Source of the DNA: Candidatus Bipolaricaulota bacterium
GTDB taxonomy: Bacteria; Bipolaricaulota; Bipolaricaulia; M55B111
DNA: 5,432 bases
Assembly: GCA_018334615.1 (NCBI GenBank)
Contig: JAGXLP010000017.1
Coordinates: forward strand, 9,086 to 14,517
Direction: 5' to 3'
Shown: one piece after another, positions 1 through 5,432 of the stretch
Layout: the number at the start of each line of letters is the position of its first letter
How positions within the stretch are numbered: position 1 is the first letter of the stretch
Made by a program: the position numbers and the translations under genes
The notes under the pieces: model-generated
What the model was told of the DNA's origin: nothing
Seen by the model: the letters and a program-made list of their open reading frames with translations, nothing else
Databases searched by the model: none

Positions 1-2
1 AA

Positions 3-56
3 AAAAAGACTAAAACCCTGAACCGGCAAATTGAAGATAAATTCCATCTGCGGTAA
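3..56 (+). CDS. Possible C-terminal end of an upstream gene (partial)
   Basis: One + strand frame is open from the window edge to a TAA at 54-56 and would end a protein in ...KTLNRQIEDKFHLR. Its codons (ctg, cgg, gaa, aaa, acc) resemble those of the neighbouring genes, and a small hairpin follows at 64-76. With only about 17 residues no family can be named. A competing reading on the - strand, an ATG at 45-47 with a GAGGT at 56-60, is also open to the edge, so this call is tentative. If real, it would be the gene preceding the RdhA-like gene on the same strand. Confidence 0.3.
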   Translation, partial: KKTKTLNRQIEDKFHLR

Positions 57-63
57 CCTCGCG

Positions 64-76
64 GGACTCGCAGTCC
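64..76 (+). terminator. Small hairpin before the RdhA-like gene
   Basis: GGACT-CGC-AGTCC is a perfect 5-bp stem with a 3-nt loop. CGGT at 51-54 and ACCG at 77-80 could add an outer stem, with a 9-nt bulge on the left arm. It is followed by the AT-rich ATTATTTA rather than a true T-run. It could be a weak terminator for an upstream gene or a leader structure for the next one. The structure is seen; the function is inferred. Confidence 0.25.
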
Positions 77-103
77 ACCGATTATTTACCTTGAATACTG
101 GAT

Positions 104-1120
104 TTGATTAAATCATCTGATACCATGAAAGACGAATTTCCGGATTCAATAATAGATAGGGAAGCCTACAACCGGTTCGACCAGCGAGATACTGTCTTTG
201 CTAAAATACACAACGACAGAGAAGCACCATTCTACCACCAGGGCATGTACGACCAAATTAAACAGGTAATCGACAGAAAGAAAGGTTATAGTTCGTTTCA
301 ACTAGCCCGTGCACTTGGCGGTTGGTCTGTTTACGACTACTTTACGGAGGCATTCCAGGTTAAAACCCCAAACGACTCCAATAACATTATGGGAAAGCCG
401 GTACTGGACCCCTCTGAGGATAATCCGAAAACCTTGACCAGAGAACTCAAACGATCCGCGCTAACCTACGGAGCCAGTGCCGTAGGTATAACTAAAGTCG
501 ACCGCCGGTGGGTTTACTCTAATGACCGCAGTGGTAATCCCTTAGAAGACCATCTAACCTATGACTATGCCGTCGTGATGATTGTTCCCATGGATGCAGA
601 AATGATACGAACCTCACCCAAACTGCCAGCTGCCACGGCTTCAGCAGTCTCGTATTCGAGAATGGCTTTCCTGATTTCCTGTCTCGCAGAATATATAAGG
701 CGGCTTGGTTTCAAAGCTTTACCAATGGGTAACGATGGCGCTTTAAGCATACCCCTGGCAATAGACGCCGGTTTAGGCCAGCTTGGAAGGAACGGTCTGT
801 TGATAAACTCCCGTCTTGGTTCATGTCTAAAGATTTGTAAGGTATTTACAAATATGGACCTGGTAGAGGACGAACCGCTTACACCCCCTCTTTCGGAATC
901 GTGTCGCACCTGTACACTCTGCAGTGAAGCCTGTGAGGTCGACGCAATATCTGAAAAGCCTTCTCCGACCGGCAAGGCAGCCTGTCCGTCCAATAACGAA
1001 GGAATCACGCGCTGGCCCGTGGATCACTATAGCTGTTACCAATTCTGGGTTGAAAACGGAAGTGATTGCTCAAGCTGCATTGCCGCCTGTCCTCAGACTC
1101 CTCAGACCAGGCGACAATAA
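104..1120 (+). CDS. Short cytosolic reductive-dehalogenase-like [4Fe-4S] protein
   Basis: The protein belongs to the reductive dehalogenase (RdhA) superfamily, related to epoxyqueuosine reductase QueG; these are corrinoid and two-[4Fe-4S] enzymes. Residue 1 is the TTG at 104. The core at about 110-255 carries the family signatures SYSRMA (183-188), GND (209-211), DAGLGQLGRNGLLI (221-234) and KICKVFT (243-249). By spacing, Y184, N210 and K243 match PceA Tyr246, Asn272 and Arg305; a lysine at the third position is known in NpRdhA (Lys488). Cluster 1 is C267-x2-C270-x2-C273-x3-C277. Cluster 2 is C311-x10-C322-x2-C325-x3-C329-P330. There is no twin-arginine signal or membrane segment, so it should be cytosolic. 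At 338 aa it is shorter than respiratory RdhAs (roughly 450-550 aa) and stops eight residues after the last CP. The start is uncertain: neither TTG 104 nor ATG 125 has a clear Shine-Dalgarno, but the RFDQRDTVFA segment (24-33) looks conserved, so it begins no later than about 125. The substrate is unknown. A Gfo/Idh oxidoreductase gene follows after 32 bp, probably co-transcribed. Confidence 0.82.
   Translation: MIKSSDTMKDEFPDSIIDREAYNRFDQRDTVFAKIHNDREAPFYHQGMYDQIKQVIDRKKGYSSFQLARALGGWSVYDYFTEAFQVKTPNDSNNIMGKPVLDPSEDNPKTLTRELKRSALTYGASAVGITKVDRRWVYSNDRSGNPLEDHLTYDYAVVMIVPMDAEMIRTSPKLPAATASAVSYSRMAFLISCLAEYIRRLGFKALPMGNDGALSIPLAIDAGLGQLGRNGLLINSRLGSCLKICKVFTNMDLVEDEPLTPPLSESCRTCTLCSEACEVDAISEKPSPTGKAACPSNNEGITRWPVDHYSCYQFWVENGSDCSSCIAACPQTPQTRRQ
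1091..1108 (+). repeat. Tandem 9-bp repeat at the end of the RdhA-like gene
   Basis: CCTCAGACT is followed directly by CCTCAGACC, two in-frame copies differing at the last base. They encode PQTPQT if read from the codon after the final cluster cysteine. In RdhA relatives this cysteine-proline is normally followed by a longer tail. The repeat sits exactly where the tail is missing, so replication slippage near a truncation point is possible. Confidence 0.6.
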
Positions 1121-1139
1121 AATTACGAAATTCTTAACC

Positions 1140-1145
1140 GGAGGT
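1140..1145 (+). promoter_or_regulatory. Shine-Dalgarno of the Gfo/Idh gene
   Basis: GGAGGT lies 7 nt before the ATG at 1153. It is a near-perfect match to the 16S rRNA anti-SD and fixes the start. It contrasts with the preceding gene, which has no visible SD. Confidence 0.85.
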
Positions 1146-1152
1146 AATATTT

Positions 1153-2121
1153 ATGTCAATTAATTTAGGAATCGTTGGGCCGGGTAGTATCGCCGATCGA
1201 AAGCTGGTACCGGCAATAACCTCAACTAAGGAAGCCCACTTCTGGAGCGTAACAAGTAGAAGCCTGGCCAGAGCCAGGAATTTTGCTGACCGTCATGGGG
1301 CCAAGGCCGAGAACCCCGCATTTGACGACTTCGAGGAGATGTTAGAAGATAACCAGCTCGACGCCGTCCTGGTATCCACCCCGGATAAGACTCACGCGGA
1401 ATACGGGAAAAAAGCGGCCCGGGCCGGAAAACACGTACTTATGGAAAAACCGATGGTTGCCAGTTCAGAGGAAGGAAAAAAACTATTACAGGTTTGCCAA
1501 GAAAACGGAGTAAAACTCGGAGTGGCATATCACCTGCGCTGGCACAAAGGACACAGAAAGTTAATTCGGGAAATTCACGCCGGCGCTCTGGGAGAACTTC
1601 ACCACGCCAGGGTCCAGTGGTCGTTTAAAGCTGAAGATGATTCCAACTGGAGAGCTCACAAGGAGGTAGGCAGATGGTGGGGACTCGCTGGCGTCGGCAC
1701 TCACGGCTTGGATCTGATTCTCTGGGCTATGACGCGCGCCTGTGGCGATGTAAGGGAGATAAATAGCACCATCGCAAACGAATACTGGAATAGCCCCCAC
1801 GACGAAACGGCCATGGTAAACTTAAAATTTGAGTCAGGAGCAACTGCAGAGTTAACCACGTCCGTGCTATTTGAGTCTGAACCCGTCTTCAAAATATACG
1901 GCGGTCAAGGAGGAGCAATATGTCGGGATACTCTCGGGCCGGACGGCGGAGGATCCATAACCCTTGGAGAAGAGGAGCTGGACTTTCACCAGGTAAACCC
2001 GTACGAGGGAGAAATACAGAATTTCGTAGAGTCGATAGTTAACGACACGGATCCCGAAGTACCAGGCGAGGAGGGATTGAGGAACGTAGAAATCTTAGAA
2101 GTCGCAGCCCCCGAAACCTAA
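1153..2121 (+). CDS. Gfo/Idh/MocA family NAD(P)-dependent oxidoreductase
   Basis: This is a soluble sugar or polyol dehydrogenase-type protein of 322 aa with two domains. The N-terminal Rossmann fold (about 1-122) opens with GIVGPGSIA (6-14), the dinucleotide-binding glycine loop. It contains STPDKTHAEY (75-84) and the family hallmark EKP (98-100), whose K99 is the expected catalytic lysine. The C-terminal alpha/beta domain (about 123-322) carries GVGTHGLDL (180-188), where H184 aligns with the usual catalytic histidine. The aspartate normally four residues before that histidine (Asp172/His176 in myo-inositol dehydrogenase) is G180 here. The protein ends at NVEILEVAAPET, a little short of the usual C-terminal helix and tail. 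The ATG at 1153 has a strong SD at 1140-1145. It lies between the RdhA-like gene and xylA on the same strand, so a role in pentose or related sugar oxidation is likely, but sequence alone does not name the substrate; D-xylose dehydrogenase and inositol dehydrogenase are both within the family. Confidence 0.88.
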   Translation: MSINLGIVGPGSIADRKLVPAITSTKEAHFWSVTSRSLARARNFADRHGAKAENPAFDDFEEMLEDNQLDAVLVSTPDKTHAEYGKKAARAGKHVLMEKPMVASSEEGKKLLQVCQENGVKLGVAYHLRWHKGHRKLIREIHAGALGELHHARVQWSFKAEDDSNWRAHKEVGRWWGLAGVGTHGLDLILWAMTRACGDVREINSTIANEYWNSPHDETAMVNLKFESGATAELTTSVLFESEPVFKIYGGQGGAICRDTLGPDGGGSITLGEEELDFHQVNPYEGEIQNFVESIVNDTDPEVPGEEGLRNVEILEVAAPET

Positions 2122-2162
2122 CTACAATCGACCCGTTCGAAACGAATTAGAGAGGTTAATTA

Positions 2163-2189
2163 ATGACGACCAATTCGCCTTATTCCTAA
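2163..2189 (+). other. Possible 8-codon leader ORF before xylA
   Basis: An ATG at 2163 opens a reading frame MTTNSPYS ending in TAA at 2187-2189. It is preceded by an AGAGAGG stretch at 2149-2155, 7 nt upstream. The stop lies 21 nt before the xylA ATG. It may be a chance ORF: it has no run of codons for one amino acid and no clear attenuator hairpin, so translational coupling is only a suggestion. Confidence 0.15.
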
Positions 2190-2200
2190 CAATTGTCAAT

Positions 2201-2206
2201 AGGAGG
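2201..2206 (+). promoter_or_regulatory. Shine-Dalgarno that sets the xylA start
   Basis: AGGAGG is followed by AATT and the ATG at 2211. An in-frame TTG at 2193 lies upstream of this SD and would place the SD inside the coding region, so the ATG is the start. A 9-nt inverted repeat, ATTG-T-CAAT (2192-2200), abuts the SD and could modulate access to it. Confidence 0.85.
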
Positions 2207-2210
2207 AATT

Positions 2211-3539
2211 ATGACTCAATATTTTCCAGAAATAGAAAAAGTTGAATACAAAGGCAACAAATCAAGGGAGGCACTTTCCTTTAAACATTACAATCCGGAA
2301 GAAAAAGTTGGAAGCAAGTCCATGTCCGACTATTTGAGATTTTCCGTTGCCTACTGGCACTCATTTACCGGCAAGGGAACCGATCCGTTCGGCTCGGCAA
2401 CCATTCAGAGACCATGGGACCAGCTAGAGGATCCAATGGGTAAAGCGAAAGAGAGGGCTCGGGCAGCCTTTGAATTTATGGAAAAACTGGGGCTGGACTA
2501 TTTCTGTTTCCACGATAGAGATATAGCCCCTCCCGGCGATTCTTTGAAAGAGACCAACGATAACCTGGACGAAATAGCTTCTTTGATCGAAGAGTTGATG
2601 GAAGAAAAAGACGTTGAGCTTCTCTGGGGTACGGCAAACCTATTTGAACATCCAAGATACGTTCATGGTGCAGCAACTTCGCCAAATTCCGAAGTTTTTG
2701 CTTACGCGGCAGCTCAGGTAAAAAAAGCTATGGAGGTGACGAAAAAGCTCGGCGGCTCTAATTATGTGTTCTGGGGCGGCAGGGAAGGCTATCAAACTTT
2801 ACTTAACACGGACCTTGGCCTTGAACAAGACAATCTAGCCCGTTTTCTTTCCATGGCAGCAGACCATGCAGAGAGAATCAACTTCGAAGGACAACTTTTA
2901 ATAGAACCAAAACCCATGGAGCCGACCAAGCACCAGTACGACTTCGACGTGGAACACCTGGCAGCTTTCCTCAGAAAATACGGGTTAGAACGACGGTTTA
3001 AGGCCAATATTGAAGCCAATCACGCGACTTTGGCAGGTCATGATTTTCACCACGAACTGGCTTATGCCCGGGAGAACGACCTTCTGGGAAGCGTCGATGC
3101 AAATCAGGGTGACCTGCTGCTGGGGTGGGATACAGACCAATTTCCCACAAATATGTATAGTACGATACTGGCAATGTACGAAATCCTCAGAAACGACGGA
3201 CTGGCACCCGGGGGGTTGAACTTCGACGCGAAGGTCAGAAGAGAATCCTTCAAACCGAGGGATTTATTTGTCGCTCACATTGCCGGCATGGATTCCTTCG
3301 CGTTTGGGCTAAAAGTTGCCCACAGGCTAATTGAAGACGGTGTGCTGGAAAAATTCAGGCGGGATCGGTATTCAAGTTTTCGGGAGGAACCTGGAAAGAG
3401 AATATGCCAGGATGAGACCAATTTTGAAGAGCTCGAAAATTACGTAACAGAACACGTAAAAGAGCCAATCGTTCTGAAATCGGGAAGACAGGAAGAGTTA
3501 GAGGGATTGTTAAATTCTTATATTTCGACCACTACCTAA
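2211..3539 (+). CDS. xylA: Xylose isomerase, class II
   Basis: It converts D-xylose to D-xylulose (and D-glucose to D-fructose as a side reaction) in the cytoplasm, using two divalent metals. From the ATG at 2211 the protein has 442 aa, normal for the class II enzymes, which carry an N-terminal extension relative to class I. The TIM-barrel motifs appear in order: FCFHDRDIAP (98-107) with H101 and D104; VFWGGREGY (186-194), the xylose isomerase signature; IEPKPMEPTKHQYD (231-244) with E232 and K234; NIEANHATLAGHDFHHE (266-282) with E268 and H271; SVDANQGD (294-301) with D296; GWDTDQFPTN (305-314) with D307 and D309; and GGLNFDAKVRRES (334-346) with D339. All these positions equal the canonical class II numbering, so the active site is complete. 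It is the third gene of the + strand group, 89 bp after the Gfo/Idh gene. No xylulokinase gene follows in the window. Confidence 0.98.
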   Translation: MTQYFPEIEKVEYKGNKSREALSFKHYNPEEKVGSKSMSDYLRFSVAYWHSFTGKGTDPFGSATIQRPWDQLEDPMGKAKERARAAFEFMEKLGLDYFCFHDRDIAPPGDSLKETNDNLDEIASLIEELMEEKDVELLWGTANLFEHPRYVHGAATSPNSEVFAYAAAQVKKAMEVTKKLGGSNYVFWGGREGYQTLLNTDLGLEQDNLARFLSMAADHAERINFEGQLLIEPKPMEPTKHQYDFDVEHLAAFLRKYGLERRFKANIEANHATLAGHDFHHELAYARENDLLGSVDANQGDLLLGWDTDQFPTNMYSTILAMYEILRNDGLAPGGLNFDAKVRRESFKPRDLFVAHIAGMDSFAFGLKVAHRLIEDGVLEKFRRDRYSSFREEPGKRICQDETNFEELENYVTEHVKEPIVLKSGRQEELEGLLNSYISTTT

Positions 3540-3585
3540 ACGGAGCGATTGTGCCACTTTGGTTGGAACAATAAATGCTGATTTA

Positions 3586-3610
3586 ACCTTTAACCTGGCA
3601 ACCAGGAGGT
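3586..3610. terminator. Hairpin between convergent xylA and the VIT-like gene
   Basis: CCTGG-CAA-CCAGG (3594-3606) is a perfect 5-bp stem. ACCT (3586-3589) and AGGT (3607-3610) can extend it, leaving TTAA bulged on one side. It lies between two genes that face each other, where a bidirectional terminator is expected. On the - strand it is followed by TTAAAGGTTAAAT, only weakly T-rich; on the + strand there is no T-run. Intrinsic termination is therefore plausible but weak. Confidence 0.35.
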
Positions 3611-3646
3611 AGCCCAGCACCGAACATTGGATCGGAGGAAAAAATA

Positions 3647-4216
3647 CTACCCTCCAATTCCCAGAGTTAGCGAAAGAACTACCGTTAGTACTCCGACACC
3701 AATCATCTTAATACCGTAAATTATCAGGTTCTCTTTAGAAATTTTAGCCAAAAAAGCACCCAGAGACCCCATAAGGCCCAGCGCAATTCCGGCAGAAAAA
3801 TAATAGGCAAGCTCCATACCAATAATCCCAGCCAGTGCCGCAAAGTAAGGCAGGGCAGAGAGAACGGCACATAAAAACGGAGAAGCCCCGTTTATCAGAG
3901 AGATAGCGATCGATCGGCGAGTTACGTTTTTCTTATGTATCGAATCCGTAAGGTCGGAGAGCATCAGACTCTGGAGTTCCTTGAACTCTTTAAGTCTTTC
4001 CGCCTTTTCAGTTATGTAAGCTCCGGAGATCCCGGATACACCCAGTGCAATTGCCGCCCCCATGCTGGAAGTAATCAACACTTTTGGACTGGCAACTCCC
4101 GTTGAAAATGATCCTGCCGTGATCCCCAATACGGTCAATATTCCATCAAATCCGTTAAGCACGAAATACCGTCTGGCTATTTTCCAGAAATCCTCGCCTT
4201 TCAGATCGTCTAACAT
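3647..4216 (-). CDS. VIT/CCC1-like small membrane protein
   Basis: This integral membrane protein of 189 aa resembles the VIT1/CCC1 iron-manganese transporter superfamily, especially the short forms described from archaea. It has about five hydrophobic segments: roughly 17-36, 46-68, 103-125, 130-155 and 167-187. A charged loop at about 70-100 separates the second and third. The first segment holds NGFDGILTVLGITAG (21-35); its D24 corresponds to the conserved membrane aspartate of VIT proteins. The second ends in SGISGAYITEKAERLKE (61-77), the place where classical VITs have SM..GEY. Here the methionine and glutamate are replaced by I63-S64 and A66, and the loop lacks the Glu-rich metal-binding helices of plant VIT1. 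Transport of Fe or Mn is therefore possible but not assured. The ATG (complement of 4214-4216) has a perfect SD. The gene is convergent with xylA, divergent from the LacI-type regulator, and probably monocistronic and unrelated to sugar use. Confidence 0.75.
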   Translation of the reverse strand: MLDDLKGEDFWKIARRYFVLNGFDGILTVLGITAGSFSTGVASPKVLITSSMGAAIALGVSGISGAYITEKAERLKEFKELQSLMLSDLTDSIHKKNVTRRSIAISLINGASPFLCAVLSALPYFAALAGIIGMELAYYFSAGIALGLMGSLGAFLAKISKENLIIYGIKMIGVGVLTVVLSLTLGIGG

Positions 4217-4220
4217 AAAT

Positions 4221-4227
4221 ACCTCCT
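4221..4227 (-). promoter_or_regulatory. Shine-Dalgarno of the VIT-like gene
   Basis: On the - strand AGGAGGT is followed by ATTT and ATG, a strong SD at close spacing. It fixes the start at 4216. Confidence 0.85.
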
Positions 4228-4331
4228 ATCTTAAAAAGAATCCTTGAATCAAGCTACACCCGTCCGGAAGTCGAGATGTCTTGAGTGAATCCCTCCTCTA
4301 TATCTATATACATTTAGGATAGCGAATAAAT

Positions 4332-4360
4332 TTGAATAAGTCACGCTTTTTTGATATATT
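4332..4360 (+). promoter_or_regulatory. Sigma70-type promoter of the LacI-family gene
   Basis: A -35 TTGAAT (4332-4337) and a -10 TATATT (4355-4360) are separated by exactly 17 bp, giving a predicted transcription start near 4366-4368 and a leader of about 30 nt. A weaker upstream pair, TTGAGT (4281-4286) and TATATA (4305-4310) with an 18-bp spacer, could be a second start. I saw no convincing promoter for the divergent - strand gene in this 180-bp gap. Confidence 0.6.
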
Positions 4361-4361
4361 T

Positions 4362-4381
4362 AACCGTTTGCGTAAGCGTTT
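4362..4381 (+). promoter_or_regulatory. Candidate LacI-family operator (tandem)
   Basis: Two copies of AASCGTTT (AACCGTTT at 4362-4369 and AAGCGTTT at 4374-4381) are spaced 12 bp centre to centre. Each fits the AANCGNTT core typical of LacI-family operators, with the central CG that the hinge helices insert into. The stretch also reads as an imperfect palindrome centred on the CG at 4371-4372. It begins one base after the -10 box, so bound repressor would block transcription. Autoregulation by the gene directly downstream is the simplest inference. Confidence 0.5.
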
Positions 4382-4384
4382 TGT

Positions 4385-4390
4385 GGGGTG
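4385..4390 (+). promoter_or_regulatory. Shine-Dalgarno that sets the LacI-type gene start
   Basis: GGGGTG lies 6 nt before the ATG at 4397. The in-frame GTG at 4388 overlaps this SD and the ATG at 4406 is spaced too far from it, so 4397 is the preferred start. Confidence 0.6.
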
Positions 4391-4396
4391 ACTAAA

Positions 4397-5404
4397 ATGG
4401 CAACAATGAAAGACGTAGCTAAGCTGGCGGACGTATCGGTGACTACCGTATCCCATGTAATAAACGGTACCAGATACGTAAGCCCCGAACTGACGAACCG
4501 GGTAAACAGGGCTATTGAAGAGCTCAATTATCACCCCGACCCACTGGCACAGGGCCTGAGCAAGGGAAAAAGCCAGACTATAGCACTGGTAGTTTCTGAT
4601 ATAGTAAACCCATTCTTCCCTCAGGTTGCCCGGGGGGTCGAGGACTGTGTAAGGGAACATAAATTCAGCCTAATTTTAACCAACACAGATGAGAACCCCA
4701 CACAAGAAGGGCAAAATCTTTCTCTCCTGAAATCCAAACGAGTTGATGGGTTCATAATTTCCCCAACCGGCGAAGGTAATAAAAATATCGGCCCTTTATT
4801 GGAAGAAGGCTTACCGGTGGTCTGTATTGACCGAGAATTGCCCGAATTAAAAGCGGATCAAGTTTACTCAAATAACAGGGAGGGGGGCTATAAAGCTACC
4901 CAGCATCTCATAGACCAGGGGCATAAGAACATTGGGATTATCCTGGAACTAACCGATATCACCAGTTTTGCCCACAGGCTTGAGGGATATAAGGAAGCCC
5001 TGAAAGACAACGGAATTGAAATCAAAGAAGATTACATCAGAAAGGCCGGGCTGGAAGTAGAGGGAGCCAGCGCCTCAACGAAATCCCTTCTAGAGAACAA
5101 CCCGGAGGTAACAGCAATTTTCAGCACAAATGACCTAATGACAGAAGGAGTTTTGAGTTATTTCAAACAAAAAAACGTAAAATGCCCGGAAGAAATAGCC
5201 CTTGTGGGCTTCGACGACCCGGAATGGGCAGCAAGCTTTAACCCGAGCATCACTTCCGTGGCGCAACAACCATACGAGATGGGCTATCAGGCCGCTCAAC
5301 TACTATTTGAGCAAATAGAAAAAAGCGAGGAAGAACGGCATCCTCGAAAAATAGAGCTCGATTCAGAACTCAAAGTCAGAGAATCCAGTACCGCTACCCG
5401 TTAG
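4397..5404 (+). CDS. LacI-family transcriptional regulator
   Basis: This is a sugar-responsive DNA-binding repressor of 335 aa, the usual family length. The N-terminal helix-turn-helix is MKDVAKLADVSVTTVSHVIN (4-23). The hinge helix region follows, with YHPDPLAQGLSKGKS (45-59) containing the P-x-LA-x-x-L core that sits in the operator minor groove. The periplasmic-binding-protein-like effector domain covers about 60-330: TIALVVSDIVNPFFPQ (61-76), RVDGFIISPT (115-124), VVCIDRE (141-147), FAHRLEGYKEAL (191-202), IFSTNDLMTEG (241-251), ALVGFDDPEWA (268-278) and PSITSVAQQPYEMG (283-296). NPFF and R194 in RLEGY resemble RbsR/PurR-type pockets, so a pentose or another sugar is a reasonable effector, but the ligand is not readable from sequence. 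It is transcribed from its own promoter and operator. It probably controls itself and possibly xylA or sugar genes beyond the right edge. The residual 28 bp after its stop hold nothing I can identify. Confidence 0.95.
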   Translation: MATMKDVAKLADVSVTTVSHVINGTRYVSPELTNRVNRAIEELNYHPDPLAQGLSKGKSQTIALVVSDIVNPFFPQVARGVEDCVREHKFSLILTNTDENPTQEGQNLSLLKSKRVDGFIISPTGEGNKNIGPLLEEGLPVVCIDRELPELKADQVYSNNREGGYKATQHLIDQGHKNIGIILELTDITSFAHRLEGYKEALKDNGIEIKEDYIRKAGLEVEGASASTKSLLENNPEVTAIFSTNDLMTEGVLSYFKQKNVKCPEEIALVGFDDPEWAASFNPSITSVAQQPYEMGYQAAQLLFEQIEKSEEERHPRKIELDSELKVRESSTATR

Positions 5405-5432
5405 ATTCCAGCCTTCATGAATACGTATCCGC

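Noticed and set aside
1..47. A - strand N-terminus (MEFIFNLPVQGFSLF...) open to the edge with a GAGGT SD-like site
   Set aside because: Too short to assess; the + strand tail ending at 56 followed by a hairpin is at least as likely. Sequence left of the window would settle it.
565..1042. - strand open frames opposite the RdhA-like gene
   Set aside because: They overlap a gene with clear cluster motifs, show no family signature and have no SD.
924..1163. + strand open frame overlapping the end of the RdhA-like gene, as a possible frameshifted tail
   Set aside because: Its residues do not resemble an RdhA C-terminus, and it runs into the start of the next gene.
2100..2160. Frameshift at the C-run (2108-2112) truncating the Gfo/Idh protein
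   Set aside because: Other frames after this point do not give a convincing family C-terminus; the short end is most simply real.
2193..2210. TTG at 2193 as the xylA start
   Set aside because: The AGGAGG at 2201-2206 lies downstream of it and serves the ATG at 2211; residue numbers from that ATG match canonical class II numbering.
3601..3646. SD-like AGGAGGT and GGAGG in the xylA/VIT-like gap as remnants of a xylB start
   Set aside because: No ATG, GTG or TTG with an open frame of useful length follows either one at suitable spacing.
4304..4660. - strand open frame opposite the LacI-type gene
   Set aside because: It overlaps the promoter and HTH-coding region and has no recognisable family features.

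Overview
The window is a compact bacterial segment with five intact genes, four on the + strand and one on the - strand, at moderate GC. Class II xylose isomerase, a LacI-family repressor, strong Shine-Dalgarno sequences and a sigma70-type promoter point to a bacterium. The [4Fe-4S] reductive-dehalogenase-like protein and an archaeal-flavoured small VIT/CCC1-like membrane protein suggest an anaerobe, perhaps from a saline or sediment habitat. The exact lineage cannot be fixed from this sequence; a Halanaerobiales-like Firmicute is only a guess.

Layout. Bases 1-103 hold what may be the last codons of an upstream + strand gene and a small hairpin. At 104-1120 lies a short cytosolic protein of the reductive dehalogenase (RdhA) superfamily with two 4Fe-4S motifs. 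It is followed after 32 bp by a Gfo/Idh/MocA-type NAD(P)-dependent oxidoreductase (1153-2121). After 89 bp comes class II xylose isomerase (2211-3539), with every metal-binding and catalytic residue in place. A - strand VIT/CCC1-like membrane protein (3647-4216) converges on xylA. It diverges from a LacI-family regulator (4397-5404), which has its own promoter and a tandem LacI-type operator candidate.

How they fit. The oxidoreductase, XylA and LacI regulator look like part of a pentose or related sugar utilisation locus. No xylulokinase or sugar transporter lies inside the window, so the pathway is incomplete here. The RdhA-like protein is the odd member: no Tat signal, no membrane-anchor partner, and an abrupt end right after its second iron-sulfur motif. 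It is unlikely to be a respiratory dehalogenase, and its link to sugar metabolism is the main open question. The VIT-like gene appears functionally unrelated and lacks the ligand residues of characterised VIT1 iron transporters. I found no rRNA, tRNA, CRISPR array, insertion sequence or riboswitch that I could support.
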